28,568 bases of DNA from Chromatocurvus sp046260215 (lineage in GTDB: Bacteria; Pseudomonadota; Gammaproteobacteria; Pseudomonadales; Halieaceae): NCBI GenBank assembly GCA_046260215.1, contig JBHEPQ010000234.1:1-28568 (forward strand), written 5' to 3'. A model generated the notes under the pieces. That model saw only the letters and a program-made list of their open reading frames with translations, was not told where the DNA came from and searched no databases. This document shows positions 15,014-23,851 of the stretch, one piece after another. How positions within the stretch are numbered: position 1 is the first letter of the stretch; each line of letters begins with the position of its first letter. Position numbers and translations under genes: made by a program.

Positions 15014-17239
15014 CTAACTGTTGATCCGCTTGGCGGATATCACATTTTCGAGACGGTTCAGTCGCTCCAGCAGCCTGGCGAGTGACTCGAGGTCGGCTAT
15101 TTCAACCGTCAAGCGCATGGTGGCCGAGTGCGACTGCCGGACAGACTGGGTATTGATCGCCAGCACATTGATCCGTGCACCGGCAAACAGGCCGGTCACA
15201 TCGCGCAGCAGTCCCTGTCGGTCGTAGGCCTCGATCGCGATATCCACCTCGAACTGCTCGTCAGGATCCGTGCCCCACTCAACCTGGATGATGCGCTCCG
15301 GCGAGTTGTGCTGGCACTGGACGACCCGCCGGCAGTCTGCGCGGTGAACGCTAACGCCACGACCCTGGGTGATAAAGCCGACGATGTCGTCACCCGGAAG
15401 CGGCTTGCAGCAGCCGGCCATGTGCGTGAGCAGATTACCCACGCCCTGAACATCGACATGGCCGCTGCGCCGGCCGGTACCATGCGCCACGCGTAGCCGG
15501 GGCTGTGGCTTGTCGCCAATCAGGCTCTCGGCGGCGTTCAGGACCTGCGACGAGGACAGATCACCAGCCCCGACCGCGGCATACATGTCTTCCACGGTCG
15601 ATAGCTGCACCTTGGCGGCAATACGCCTGTAATCGACGCTGGTCAGTGCCATGCGTCGAAACTCCCGCTCCAGCAGGTGCCTGCCGGCGTCGACATTCTC
15701 CTCGCGCGCCTGGCTTTTAAACCATTGCTGCACCCGGGCCCGGGCACGACTGGTCTTCAGGTAGCCAAGGTTGGCTTGCAGCCAGTCCCGCTTCGGCTGG
15801 CTCTGCCTGGCCGTGAGTATTTCCACGCGCTCGCCGGTCCTGAGTTCGTAGGTCAGCGGTACGATATGGCCATTGACCTTGGCCCCGCGACAGCGATGGC
15901 CGACTTCAGTGTGAACGTGATAGGCAAAATCCAGCGGCGTTGCACCACTGGCAAGATTCACTATGTCGCCCGAGGGCGTGAAGACATACACCCGGTCCTG
16001 CGCGATATTAAAGCTGAGCTGCTCGGCAACGCTACCGGCATCGCCGGTCTCCTCGTGCCAGTCGAGCACCTGTCGTAGCCAGGCAATTTTTTCCTCGTAG
16101 GTACTGCCCAGGCGCGCTTCGCGATCGGAGCCCTTGTAGCGCCAGTGGGCACAGACGCCGAGCTCGGCCTCCTCGTGCATGGTGCGGGTGCGTATCTGCA
16201 CCTCGAGAATCTTGCCTTCCGGACCGATAACGGCGGTGTGCAGAGAACGATAGCCGTTCTCCTTGGGGCTTGCGATGTAGTCGTCGAATTCGTTGGGGAT
16301 GTTGCGCCACAGGCCGTGAACCAGACCGAGTGTGGCGTAACAGTCCTTGACGTCGGGCACCAGGATACGCAGCGCGCGGATATCATACACTTGAGAGAAA
16401 CCGATTCCCTTGCGCTGCATTTTCCGCCAGATGCTGTAGATATGCTTGGCACGCCCGTTCAGCTCGAAGTCAATACCGGCCTTGCGCAACACAATCTCCA
16501 GCTCTGATGACACCCGCTGAATGAAACGGTCGCGCTCGCTGCGCTTGCCGTCGAGCAGACGCGCGATCTTGCTATAGGCGTCCGGGTTCAGGTAGCGGAA
16601 TGACAGATCCTCCAGCTCCCATTTCAGGTAACCGATACCGAGGCGGTGGGCCAGCGGCGCATATACGTCAGACACCTCCCGGGCGATGGGCTCGCGCCGC
16701 TCGGCATCGTTCTTGACGGCCCGAATGGCGCAGGTGCGTTCCGCAAGCTTGATCAGGGCAACCCGGACATCATCCACAATAGCTACCAGCATTCTGCGGA
16801 TATTCTCTCGCTGCGCATCCGCCTGTCCGAGCACGCGGATATCACCCGTATTCCGCAGGTCGCTGATCACCGCCATGCGCAGCACACCCTCGAGCAGGTT
16901 GCCGGCGCCGGCGCCGAAACGACCGGTGATCTCCGCAATATCCAGTCGACCCTCGCGCACCGCACGATAAAGCAAACCGGCAAGCAGACAGTCCACGCTG
17001 ACCTGGAGTTCGGCAAGAATCTGCGCCGTCTCCACGCCGGCGAGCAGGCAGTCGGAGTGTGCACTCCAGTCACTGGCGTCAATCCCCGGACGATCCCGCG
17101 CCTCACTCGCCATTTGTGCCGCATCCGCCACACGCTCACGATCCGCGCTGTCCAGAGTCAGCGGCATATGGGTCAGCCAACGGCTCAGGTCGACCTGTCC
17201 GTCGCTATCGACGTGATACTGATCCCGGACCTGAACCAT
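15014..17239 (-). CDS. relA: GTP pyrophosphokinase RelA, (p)ppGpp synthetase I
   Basis: This 741-residue ribosome-associated synthetase makes (p)ppGpp from GTP/GDP and ATP in amino-acid starvation; E. coli RelA has 744 residues. The N-terminal pseudo-hydrolase region (about 75-200) lacks an HD pair (CLLAGLLYRAVREGR), as in true RelA. The synthetase domain (about 250-370) contains NEFDDYIASPKENGYRSLH; EFDD at 317-320 is the RelA-type acidic motif, unlike the RxKD of bifunctional SpoT/Rel. A TGS domain (RVYVFTPSGDIV, 416-427), the HMAGCCKPLPGD cysteine region and a C-terminal ACT domain follow. The start at 17239 is chosen by alignment to family N-termini; the ribosome-binding site is weak. It lies 11 bp after cysM, with no rlmD between, and 9 bp before mazG. 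Confidence 0.97.
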   Translation of the reverse strand: MVQVRDQYHVDSDGQVDLSRWLTHMPLTLDSADRERVADAAQMASEARDRPGIDASDWSAHSDCLLAGVETAQILAELQVSVDCLLAGLLYRAVREGRLDIAEITGRFGAGAGNLLEGVLRMAVISDLRNTGDIRVLGQADAQRENIRRMLVAIVDDVRVALIKLAERTCAIRAVKNDAERREPIAREVSDVYAPLAHRLGIGYLKWELEDLSFRYLNPDAYSKIARLLDGKRSERDRFIQRVSSELEIVLRKAGIDFELNGRAKHIYSIWRKMQRKGIGFSQVYDIRALRILVPDVKDCYATLGLVHGLWRNIPNEFDDYIASPKENGYRSLHTAVIGPEGKILEVQIRTRTMHEEAELGVCAHWRYKGSDREARLGSTYEEKIAWLRQVLDWHEETGDAGSVAEQLSFNIAQDRVYVFTPSGDIVNLASGATPLDFAYHVHTEVGHRCRGAKVNGHIVPLTYELRTGERVEILTARQSQPKRDWLQANLGYLKTSRARARVQQWFKSQAREENVDAGRHLLEREFRRMALTSVDYRRIAAKVQLSTVEDMYAAVGAGDLSSSQVLNAAESLIGDKPQPRLRVAHGTGRRSGHVDVQGVGNLLTHMAGCCKPLPGDDIVGFITQGRGVSVHRADCRRVVQCQHNSPERIIQVEWGTDPDEQFEVDIAIEAYDRQGLLRDVTGLFAGARINVLAINTQSVRQSHSATMRLTVEIADLESLARLLERLNRLENVISAKRINS

Positions 17240-17250
17240 TGCCGACTCGC

Positions 17251-18150
17251 TCAGTCGCGCGGCGCAAAAACGCCAGTGGACAGATACCGATCGCCGCGGT
17301 CGCAAATGATAGAGACGATCGTCGCGTTCTCGACTTCCTGCGACAGCCGCAGAGCGCCGGCAACTGATCCGCCGGCCGACACGCCACAGAATATTCCCTC
17401 CTCGGCAGCGAGGCGACGCATGGTGTTTTCGGATTCTTGCTGGGAGATATCGATCACGCGGTCCACTTTTGCCGCTTCGAAGATCGCCGGCAGATAGGCT
17501 TCGGGCCAGCGTCGGATACCGGGAATACTCGCGCCATCCGCCGGCTGCAGACCAATGATCTGTATCGCCGGGTTCATTTCCTTGAGGAAAGCCGAGCAAC
17601 CCATGGCTGTACCGGTGGTGCCCATCGACGTCACCAGATGCGTAATTTCGCCCGCGGTCTGCTGCCACAGCTCCGGCCCCGTACCGCGATAATGCGCCAT
17701 CGGGTTGTCCGGGTTGGCGAACTGGTCGAGAACGCGGCCGCGTCCCTCAGCCGCCATGCTGTCGGCCCTGTCCCGGGCACCCTCCATTCCGGCATCCGCC
17801 GATACCTCTATCAGTTCAGCACCGTAGGCCTGCATGGCCTGCTTGCGTTCACTGCTGGCGCTCTCCGGCATAATCAGGACCAGCCGGTAGCCGCGGATGG
17901 CCGCCGCCATGGCCAGCGCGATACCCGTGTTACCGCTGGTCGCCTCGATCAGCGTGTCGCCGGGCCTGATCTCGCCACGCGCCTCCGCCTCGGCAATCAT
18001 GCTCAGCGCCGGACGATCCTTGACCGACCCTGCCGGGTTGTTGCCCTCGAGTTTACCCAGCAATGTATTGCTGCTCTCGCCCGGCAGGCGCTGCAGCCGC
18101 ACCAGCGGTGTATGGCCTATGCAGCTTTCTATAGTGGGGTATGTGGGCAT
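17251..18150 (-). CDS. cysM: Cysteine synthase B
   Basis: This 299-residue PLP enzyme makes cysteine from O-acetylserine and sulfide or thiosulfate. The PLP lysine lies in NNPAGSVKDR at K44, TSGNTGIALAMAA is the substrate loop and GTTGTAMG is the phosphate-binding loop. The length and EGNNPAGSVKDR wording fit CysM rather than CysK. The start at 18150 is preceded by a distant AAGG. It sits directly upstream of relA, 11 bp apart, and 100 bp downstream of the recO stop; in many relatives pdxJ follows recO and rlmD separates cysM from relA, and both are missing here. Confidence 0.94.
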   Translation of the reverse strand: MPTYPTIESCIGHTPLVRLQRLPGESSNTLLGKLEGNNPAGSVKDRPALSMIAEAEARGEIRPGDTLIEATSGNTGIALAMAAAIRGYRLVLIMPESASSERKQAMQAYGAELIEVSADAGMEGARDRADSMAAEGRGRVLDQFANPDNPMAHYRGTGPELWQQTAGEITHLVTSMGTTGTAMGCSAFLKEMNPAIQIIGLQPADGASIPGIRRWPEAYLPAIFEAAKVDRVIDISQQESENTMRRLAAEEGIFCGVSAGGSVAGALRLSQEVENATIVSIICDRGDRYLSTGVFAPRD

Positions 18151-18184
18151 GGGTAGAGAACCTTCACTGCGGATGGCGCCCGGC

Positions 18185-18213
18185 AGTATAACGCCTGTTA
18201 GCCCGCCTGCGCA
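18185..18213 (-). promoter_or_regulatory. Possible cysM promoter
   Basis: On the minus strand TATACT (18190-18185) is a five-of-six match to a -10. The -35 position 17 bp upstream is a poor TGCGCA, lying within the perfect palindrome CCTGCGCAGG at 18206-18215. The 100-bp recO-cysM gap and this -10 suggest that cysM-relA-mazG is a separate transcription unit. The palindrome might be an operator. Confidence 0.35.
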
Positions 18214-18250
18214 GGGCGCCGGGATTGGCAGCTTTCGCCACGCTCGCCAA

Positions 18251-18985
18251 CTAGCCGCTGCGGGCGCGCCGTCGATGCTGCCGGAAGAGTTCGCGGCTGC
18301 GCAGAGGCCGTCCACCGAGTAGGTCTGCCAGCGCAGTACGGGTCAGTCGCTTGGCCGCCTGCCCCGCGGTGCCCCGATAATCGCCACGGGCCACTGCCAG
18401 CAGGTCGGCGCCGACGTACATCCCCGCAACCGACTCCGACACTTCCTGGGACCGCTGTAACACCAGGCCGACACCGGGAGAATACGCGTAGTGCCCGTCA
18501 CTGGCGATGCGGTCGCCGCGCTCAGCGTCCGAAGCCAGATCGACCCGATAGCCCAGTGCATCGAGCAGGCTGAACTCAAAGTTGCGTAACGACGCCTCAA
18601 TAGAGCTGCCATCGGCAAGCGCTGCCAGTGCCACCGCGTAGGCGGCGAACACCTCCGGCTGCGGATCATCGCGATGTAACAGACGCACCGCCAGTTCGTT
18701 CAGATAAAAGCCACTCAGCAGAGCGTCGCCGCACAGGGGAGAAATGCCCCCACCGGCTTCGATGCCGGTGAGCGTTTTCAGCTCACCGGCACCCGAAAAG
18801 GACAGCAGTAACGGCGCAAAAGGTTGCAGGAGTGCGGCACTCGAGCCACCGCGGGACTTGCGCCGAACACCGCGGGCGACGAGGCCAAGGCGACCGAATT
18901 CCGCAGTGAGAACATCCAGCAACTGACTGCTGTCTCGATAGGGTCGCCGGTGAAGCAGATAGGCGGGTTGCAGGGTGATACGCAT
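18251..18985 (-). CDS. recO: DNA repair protein RecO
   Basis: This 244-residue recombination mediator of the RecFOR pathway loads RecA on SSB-coated single-stranded DNA and anneals strands. The N-terminal OB fold begins QPAYLLHRRPYRDSSQLLDVLT and continues GRLGLVARGVRRKSR, both characteristic. The helical C-terminal domain contains GFYLNELAVRLLHRDDPQPEVF. No zinc-cysteine cluster is present, as usual in gammaproteobacteria. The start at 18985 is chosen because it immediately precedes the conserved RITLQPAYLL; upstream in-frame codons run through an imperfect repeat and look non-coding. It ends the lepA-lepB-DUF4845-rnc-era-recO run. Confidence 0.93.
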   Translation of the reverse strand: MRITLQPAYLLHRRPYRDSSQLLDVLTAEFGRLGLVARGVRRKSRGGSSAALLQPFAPLLLSFSGAGELKTLTGIEAGGGISPLCGDALLSGFYLNELAVRLLHRDDPQPEVFAAYAVALAALADGSSIEASLRNFEFSLLDALGYRVDLASDAERGDRIASDGHYAYSPGVGLVLQRSQEVSESVAGMYVGADLLAVARGDYRGTAGQAAKRLTRTALADLLGGRPLRSRELFRQHRRRARSG

Positions 18986-18996
18986 TCGGTTCAGCC

Positions 18997-19046
18997 TGGG
19001 CTGGCGTTCAGTTCCGCATGTGGGCTGGCATTCAGCATGGGCTGGC
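18997..19046. repeat. Three short direct repeats between era and recO
   Basis: TGGGCTGGC occurs at 18997-19005, 19021-19029 and 19038-19046, and the first two are followed by (G/A)TTCAG. They occupy the 74-bp era-recO gap. On the coding (minus) strand the unit reads GCCAGCCCA. The spacing of 24 and 17 bp is irregular; duplication decay is the simplest explanation. Confidence 0.6.
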
Positions 19047-19059
19047 AGACGGTAGGCCA

Positions 19060-19953
19060 CTAGGCGCGATCGTCGTAACCCAGACTTTTCAGCGCGCGAT
19101 CATCGTCGGACCAGCCAGCCTTGATCTTGACCCACAGGCGCAGCATGACCTTGCCATCAAACAGTTTTTCCATGTCGCGCCTGGCCTCGCTGCCGATGGA
19201 GCGCAGACGGGACCCGCCCTCGCCTATCAGAATGAGCTTCTGCCCACGACGCTCAACCAGGATCAGCGCAGAAATATGCAGCACGCCCTTGTCCTCGAGG
19301 AACTCCTCTATTTCTACGGCAGTCGCGTAGGGGAGCTCATCCCCGAGCTGGCGCATGATTTTCTCGCGCACAATCTCCGCCGCAAGAAAGCGCATACTTT
19401 TATCGGTGATCTGGTCTTCCGGGAACATCGCGGCGGCTTGCGGAAGCCGTTTGACAATCTCCCCCTCAAGCGCGTCGATATTCTGCCTGCGCAGCGCCGA
19501 CAGCGGCACGATGGCGGCAAAGTCTGCCTTTTGTTGCAGACTCTCTAGATGGGGTAGAAGCGCTTTCTTGTCCCGCAAAAGATCAACCTTGTTAACCGCG
19601 AGTATTACCGGTGCGCCGCATCCGACAAGATGGCTCAATACACGCTCATCGTTTTCTGTCCATGCTGTGCGATCCACCACCATAATGACCACGTCGACAT
19701 CCACCAGTGAGGAGCTGGCGGCGCGGTTCATCATGCGGTTGATGGCGCGAGGTGCATCGACGTGCATGCCCGGCGTGTCGACAAACAGAATCTGGTAATG
19801 CTCGCCGGTCTTGATGCCGAGCACCTGATGTCGCGTTGTCTGGGGTTTACGCGAGGTGATGCTGAGCTTCTGGCCGACCAGGTAATTGAGCAGCGTCGAT
19901 TTGCCCGTGTTCGGTCGGCCGATAATGGCGACATGACCACAGCGATGCGGCAT
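19060..19953 (-). CDS. era: GTPase Era
   Basis: This 297-residue GTPase binds the 3' end of 16S rRNA during 30S maturation. G1 GRPNTGKST is at residues 12-20, followed by the switch region RKPQTTRHQVLGI, G3 DTPGMH and G4 NKVD. The C-terminal KH domain includes LILIGEGGSRLRSIGSEARRD and ends LWVKIKAGWSDDDRALKSLGY. The start at 19953 lies 4 bp after the rnc stop, so translation is likely coupled to rnc, as in E. coli. Confidence 0.97.
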   Translation of the reverse strand: MPHRCGHVAIIGRPNTGKSTLLNYLVGQKLSITSRKPQTTRHQVLGIKTGEHYQILFVDTPGMHVDAPRAINRMMNRAASSSLVDVDVVIMVVDRTAWTENDERVLSHLVGCGAPVILAVNKVDLLRDKKALLPHLESLQQKADFAAIVPLSALRRQNIDALEGEIVKRLPQAAAMFPEDQITDKSMRFLAAEIVREKIMRQLGDELPYATAVEIEEFLEDKGVLHISALILVERRGQKLILIGEGGSRLRSIGSEARRDMEKLFDGKVMLRLWVKIKAGWSDDDRALKSLGYDDRA

Positions 19954-19957
19954 GGGT

Positions 19958-20641
19958 TCAGCCACGGCTGAGCAAACCCAGTGCCGTTTTGGCAGCCGCC
20001 TGCTCAGCGCGACGAATGCTGCGGCCAACGCCCTCCGTGGCGGACTTCGGCTTCACCAGCCGGCAGCAGACGCGGAATTCCTGGTCATGATCATCGCCAC
20101 TGACATCCAGCAACTCGTATTCCGGCAGCGGCAGGCTCCGCGCCTGAAGATATTCCTGCAGACGCGTCTTCGGATCCTTGTCAAGATCAATATCCTGCAG
20201 GGCCTGCAGACGATCACCCAGAATGTTCAGCAAAAATTGACGACAGGCATCCATACCTCCGTCGATCAATATGGCGCCGGTGAGCGCCTCGAGGGAATCA
20301 GCGAGAATGGAGTCACGGTGCTGTCCGCCGCTTTTCAGCTCGCCGGGGCCCAGGGACAGATAGTCACCGAGGGACAGCTCCCGCGCGACCACGGCCAGGG
20401 TCTCTCCCCTGACAACCTCTGCACGCATACGGCTCAGCGTCCCCTCACGGGCACGCGGAAAGGCGTTGAACAGATTCTCTGCTACCACGTGATTCAGGAC
20501 TGAATCGCCAAGAAATTCGAGGCGCTCGTTATTGAAGCGCCCAACGCTGCGATGGGTCAGCGCCTGCGACAGAAGCGTGCGTTCAGAGAACGCATAACCA
20601 ATGATTCGCTCGAGGTTCGCGAGCCGGGAGTCAGCGTTCAT
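19958..20641 (-). CDS. rnc: Ribonuclease III
   Basis: This 227-residue double-strand-specific endoribonuclease processes rRNA precursors and structured mRNAs. The signature ERLEFLGDSVL is at residues 39-49, with DSLEALTGAILIDGG as the second acidic cluster. A C-terminal double-stranded RNA-binding domain begins at about 153 (DPKTRLQEYLQ) and ends RRAEQAAAKTAL. The length matches E. coli (226). The ATG overlaps the stop of the DUF4845 gene in an ATGA, and era follows 4 bp after the stop. Confidence 0.98.
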   Translation of the reverse strand: MNADSRLANLERIIGYAFSERTLLSQALTHRSVGRFNNERLEFLGDSVLNHVVAENLFNAFPRAREGTLSRMRAEVVRGETLAVVARELSLGDYLSLGPGELKSGGQHRDSILADSLEALTGAILIDGGMDACRQFLLNILGDRLQALQDIDLDKDPKTRLQEYLQARSLPLPEYELLDVSGDDHDQEFRVCCRLVKPKSATEGVGRSIRRAEQAAAKTALGLLSRG

Positions 20642-21024
20642 TCGGGCAGGGCACGTCCCGCTTCGTACAGCAGATCGTCAAACTTGACCACTGCGTCAAT
20701 GCGCCAGACCATGGGTACGCGCACCTCGTAACGGGCATCGATCCAGGTCTTGCCATCCTCGCGGTAGACCTCGATATCCTTGTAGTCAATATCGTACACC
20801 TGGTTGGTATTCAGAATCTTGGCAAGCTTGCGGCGCACGTCGGCAATGGTGTCCTGCTCGCGGTTGTATTCACTGGCGACACGCTCGACCACCTCCTTTA
20901 CTGTCAGATACTCAATATAAGAGGGCGCGATACGTATACCGGCGGTCACAAAAAACCCCACCATCAGTGCAATGATCAAAATTCCCGGCAGGGAAATTCC
21001 GCGTTGAGACCGCCGTGATTTCAT
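20638..21024 (-). CDS. DUF4845 small membrane-anchored protein
   Basis: This 128-residue protein of unknown function has a short basic N-terminus (KSRRSQRG) followed by one hydrophobic segment at about residues 12-32 (ISLPGILIIALMVGFFV). The soluble remainder contains APSYIEYLTVKEVVE and YEVRVPMVWRIDAVVKFDD. This is the DUF4845 family found between lepB and rnc in many gammaproteobacteria. The N-terminus resembles a type IV pilin-like leader (QRGISLPG), which may be a fold likeness only. The ATG at 21024 was chosen over a TTG at 21042. The stop overlaps the rnc start (ATGA); the lepB stop is 24 bp upstream. Confidence 0.88.
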   Translation of the reverse strand: MKSRRSQRGISLPGILIIALMVGFFVTAGIRIAPSYIEYLTVKEVVERVASEYNREQDTIADVRRKLAKILNTNQVYDIDYKDIEVYREDGKTWIDARYEVRVPMVWRIDAVVKFDDLLYEAGRALPE

Positions 21025-21048
21025 AGTCGCAATCCCGATCAAACAAAC

Positions 21049-21816
21049 CTATTGAATAAGACCCACGCGGCTGAAGCTGGGGATGCTGAACAGCGAGTCC
21101 CAGTGCATCCAGACCGCGAACGCCTTGCCGACGATATCCTTCTGTGCGACCTGTCCCCATACCCGGCTGTCGCTGCTGTTATCCCGGTTGTCGCCCATCA
21201 TGAAGTAATGACCAGGCCGCACCACTACTGAAAAATCACGGGCCGGCCGCGAAATATTCTCCTGCAGCAGATGGCCGTCCTCGCCAAATTCCGCACGGCT
21301 TACCCGATAGCGTGAGCGTCCATCCGGGAGCACAGCCAACGTTTCGCTCGGCACGGGCTTCCCATTTACGTAGAGACGGCGACTGCGATGGGTCACAGTA
21401 TCTCCCGGGAGGCCGATCACGCGTTTGATATAATACGTCTTGTTCATATGAGGAGGAAAGAACACCATGACATCCCCACGCTCAGGCTCTTTTACATCCA
21501 GAACCTTGGTGCGTAGGACCGGCAACCTGAGCCCATAGGTGAACTTGTTCACCAGAATGTAGTCACCCACCTCAAGCGTTGGAACCATGGACGAGGACGG
21601 TATCTGGAAAGGCTCGACGATGAACGAGCGCAGCACAAAAACAACGAACAACACAGGAAAAAAAGACTTGGAATACTCCACGAGCACTGGCTCGACGTGC
21701 TCCTCGTCGCCGGCTTTCCTGCGCCGCGCCGGCGCCAGAAACAGTGCGTCTATCAGCCAGACGCCGCCGGTGAAGAAAACGGCGATCACCAGTATCAGTG
21801 GAAAATCTATGGTCAT
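21049..21816 (-). CDS. lepB: Signal peptidase I
   Basis: This 255-residue inner-membrane protease cleaves signal peptides. Two N-terminal membrane segments (about 4-28 and 53-69) precede the catalytic domain. The serine is S76 in QIPSSSM and the general base lysine is K131 in YYIKRVIGLPGD; the GDNRDNSSDSR box is near the C-terminus. It is shorter than E. coli LepB (324) but close to other gammaproteobacterial forms. Both ends are tight: 15 bp after lepA and 24 bp before the DUF4845 gene. Confidence 0.97.
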   Translation of the reverse strand: MTIDFPLILVIAVFFTGGVWLIDALFLAPARRRKAGDEEHVEPVLVEYSKSFFPVLFVVFVLRSFIVEPFQIPSSSMVPTLEVGDYILVNKFTYGLRLPVLRTKVLDVKEPERGDVMVFFPPHMNKTYYIKRVIGLPGDTVTHRSRRLYVNGKPVPSETLAVLPDGRSRYRVSRAEFGEDGHLLQENISRPARDFSVVVRPGHYFMMGDNRDNSSDSRVWGQVAQKDIVGKAFAVWMHWDSLFSIPSFSRVGLIQ

Positions 21817-21831
21817 CGGTTTCCGTCCCTG

Positions 21832-23628
21832 TCAGTCTACCTGCAAGACGGCGAGGAACGCCGACTGGGGGATTTCGACGCGGCCGACCTGCTTCATTCG
21901 CTTCTTGCCCGCCTTCTGCTTTTCAAGCAGCTTGCGCTTGCGCGTCACGTCGCCTCCGTAGCATTTTGCGGTAACATTTTTGCGCAGCGCCTTGACCGTC
22001 TGGCGTGCAACAATCTTGCCACCGACCGCAGCCTGTATGGCGACATCGAACATCTGCCGGGGGATCAGCTCTTTCATTTTATCCGTCAACACCCGTCCAC
22101 GGTGCTGAATATGATCGCGATGCACAATGACCGCGAGCGCATCCACACGCTCACCATTTATCAGCACATCGAGCCGCGCAAGGTTTGCGGCCTGGAACCG
22201 ATCAAACCCGTACTCCAGAGAAGCGTAACCGCGACTCACAGACTTCAGGCGATCGAAAAAATCCAGCACCACCTCCGCCAGCGGGATGTCATAGCTGAGC
22301 GACACCTGCGAACCGAGAAACTGCATGTCGAGTTGTTCACCGCGTTTTTCCACGCACAGAGTGATCACGTTACCCAGATAGGCCTGTGGCACAAGGATCG
22401 TGCAGCGGGCAATGGGTTCACGCATCTCGTCGATGTCTCCGACATCCGGTAGGGACGAGGGATTGTCGATGCTGACGACGTCGCCGGCCTTGGTGACCAC
22501 CTCATAAATGACCGAAGGCGCGGTTGTAATGAGATCGAGATCGTACTCTCGCTCCAGGCGCTCCTGGATAATCTCCATATGCAGCATACCGAGAAACCCA
22601 CAGCGAAAGCCGAAGCCGAGGGCGTCGGACGTCTCGGGCTCATAGAATAGTGAAGCGTCGTTCAGGGTCAGCTTGGCGAGCGCATCGCGGAAATCCTCAT
22701 AATCATCGGTCGACACCGTGAAGATACCGGCATAGACCTGTGGCCTGACCTTCTTGAACCCCGGCAATGCCGGCACATCCGTATGCTGCGCCGGGACCAG
22801 GGTATCGCCGACCGGGGCGCCATTGATCTCCTTGATGCCGGCAATCACGTAACCGACCTCACCCGCGCGCAGGGCGCCGGTTTCCTTGCGCTTGGGCGTG
22901 AAGATACCGACACCGTCGACCTGATGCTGCTTGCCCGTGGATTTGATCACGATTCTGTCACGCTTTTGCAGCGTGCCCTGTTTAACCCGCACCAGGGAGA
23001 CCACGCCCAGGTAATTGTCAAACCAGGAATCGATGATCAACGCCTGCAGCGGCGCCTCGCGGTCACCCTCGGGGGGCGGCACCCTGGCCACCAGTTCTTG
23101 TAGCACATCCTGAATACCCATGCCCGACTTGGCACTGACCAGGCAGGCCTCCGTCGCGTCGATGCCGATGATCTCCTCAATCTCATGACGCACCTTGTCA
23201 GGGTCAGCCTGCGGCAGATCCATCTTGTTGAGTACCGGCAGCACTTCCAGGCCCTGCTCGATAGCGGTGTAGCAATTCGCCACGGATTGCGCCTCAACAC
23301 CCTGACCGGCATCGACCACCAGCAATGCGCCCTCGCAGGCAAACAGGGAGCGTGATACCTCGTAGGAAAAGTCCACATGCCCCGGCGTATCAATGAAGTT
23401 GAGCTGGTAAGTCTCGCCGTCGAGCGCCAGATAATCGAGAGTCACGCTCTGGGCCTTGATCGTGATGCCACGCTCGCGCTCGATATCCATCGAGTCGAGC
23501 ACCTGCTCGCTCATCTCACGATCGGTCAGCCCGCCGCAGAACTGGATAAAGCGGTCTGCCAGCGTGGACTTGCCATGGTCAATATGGGCAATGATGGAGA
23601 AATTGCGAATGTGTTTGAGATCACTCAC
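21832..23628 (-). CDS. lepA: Elongation factor 4 (LepA)
   Basis: This 598-residue translational GTPase back-translocates or remodels ribosomes under stress; E. coli LepA has 599 residues. G1 AHIDHGKST is at 14-22, followed by the switch RERGITIK, DTPGHVDF and NKMD. The C-terminal LepA-specific domain ends KRKLLEKQKAGKKRMKQVGRVEIPQSAFLAVL, shown here only as family landmarks. The start is GTG at 23628, matching the canonical N-terminus; the ribosome-binding site is weak. A promoter candidate lies about 50 bp upstream. lepB follows after 15 bp. Confidence 0.98.
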   Translation of the reverse strand: MSDLKHIRNFSIIAHIDHGKSTLADRFIQFCGGLTDREMSEQVLDSMDIERERGITIKAQSVTLDYLALDGETYQLNFIDTPGHVDFSYEVSRSLFACEGALLVVDAGQGVEAQSVANCYTAIEQGLEVLPVLNKMDLPQADPDKVRHEIEEIIGIDATEACLVSAKSGMGIQDVLQELVARVPPPEGDREAPLQALIIDSWFDNYLGVVSLVRVKQGTLQKRDRIVIKSTGKQHQVDGVGIFTPKRKETGALRAGEVGYVIAGIKEINGAPVGDTLVPAQHTDVPALPGFKKVRPQVYAGIFTVSTDDYEDFRDALAKLTLNDASLFYEPETSDALGFGFRCGFLGMLHMEIIQERLEREYDLDLITTAPSVIYEVVTKAGDVVSIDNPSSLPDVGDIDEMREPIARCTILVPQAYLGNVITLCVEKRGEQLDMQFLGSQVSLSYDIPLAEVVLDFFDRLKSVSRGYASLEYGFDRFQAANLARLDVLINGERVDALAVIVHRDHIQHRGRVLTDKMKELIPRQMFDVAIQAAVGGKIVARQTVKALRKNVTAKCYGGDVTRKRKLLEKQKAGKKRMKQVGRVEIPQSAFLAVLQVD

Positions 23629-23676
23629 TGAGTCTGACTCTGCGCCTCGGGATGCCGGAGTTGCGTGCTGTCGGAA

Positions 23677-23705
23677 TATATACTCGACCGTGCAGCGTCA
23701 TGCAA
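23677..23705 (-). promoter_or_regulatory. Possible lepA promoter
   Basis: On the minus strand TTGCAT (23705-23700) and TATATA (23682-23677) are 17 bp apart. They lie in the 214-bp gap between mucD and lepA, about 48 bp before the GTG. The gap length and these hexamers suggest that lepA-lepB-DUF4845-rnc-era-recO starts its own transcript here. No other feature is evident in this gap apart from the hairpin over the mucD stop. Confidence 0.5.
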
Positions 23706-23835
23706 AGCATGCCACCGCAGGGAAGGCGCGATTGTAACGCAGTGGGCGCATGACCGCCACGCAGACCTGCTGTTCGCCGCAGCCCGCGGACGGTGGCTTG
23801 AGTCTTTCGTGATTTATCGCAGAGCTTGCCTCGTG

Positions 23836-23851
23836 CCCGGCTTCAGCCGGG
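23836..23851 (-). terminator. Stem-loop enclosing the mucD stop codon (not a classical terminator)
   Basis: CCCGGC (23836-23841) and GCCGGG (23846-23851) pair perfectly around a 4-base loop that holds most of the mucD TGA. On the mRNA no U-run follows, so intrinsic termination is doubtful. It may act as a 3' end barrier or a Rho-related signal at the end of the rpoE operon. Confidence 0.35.
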
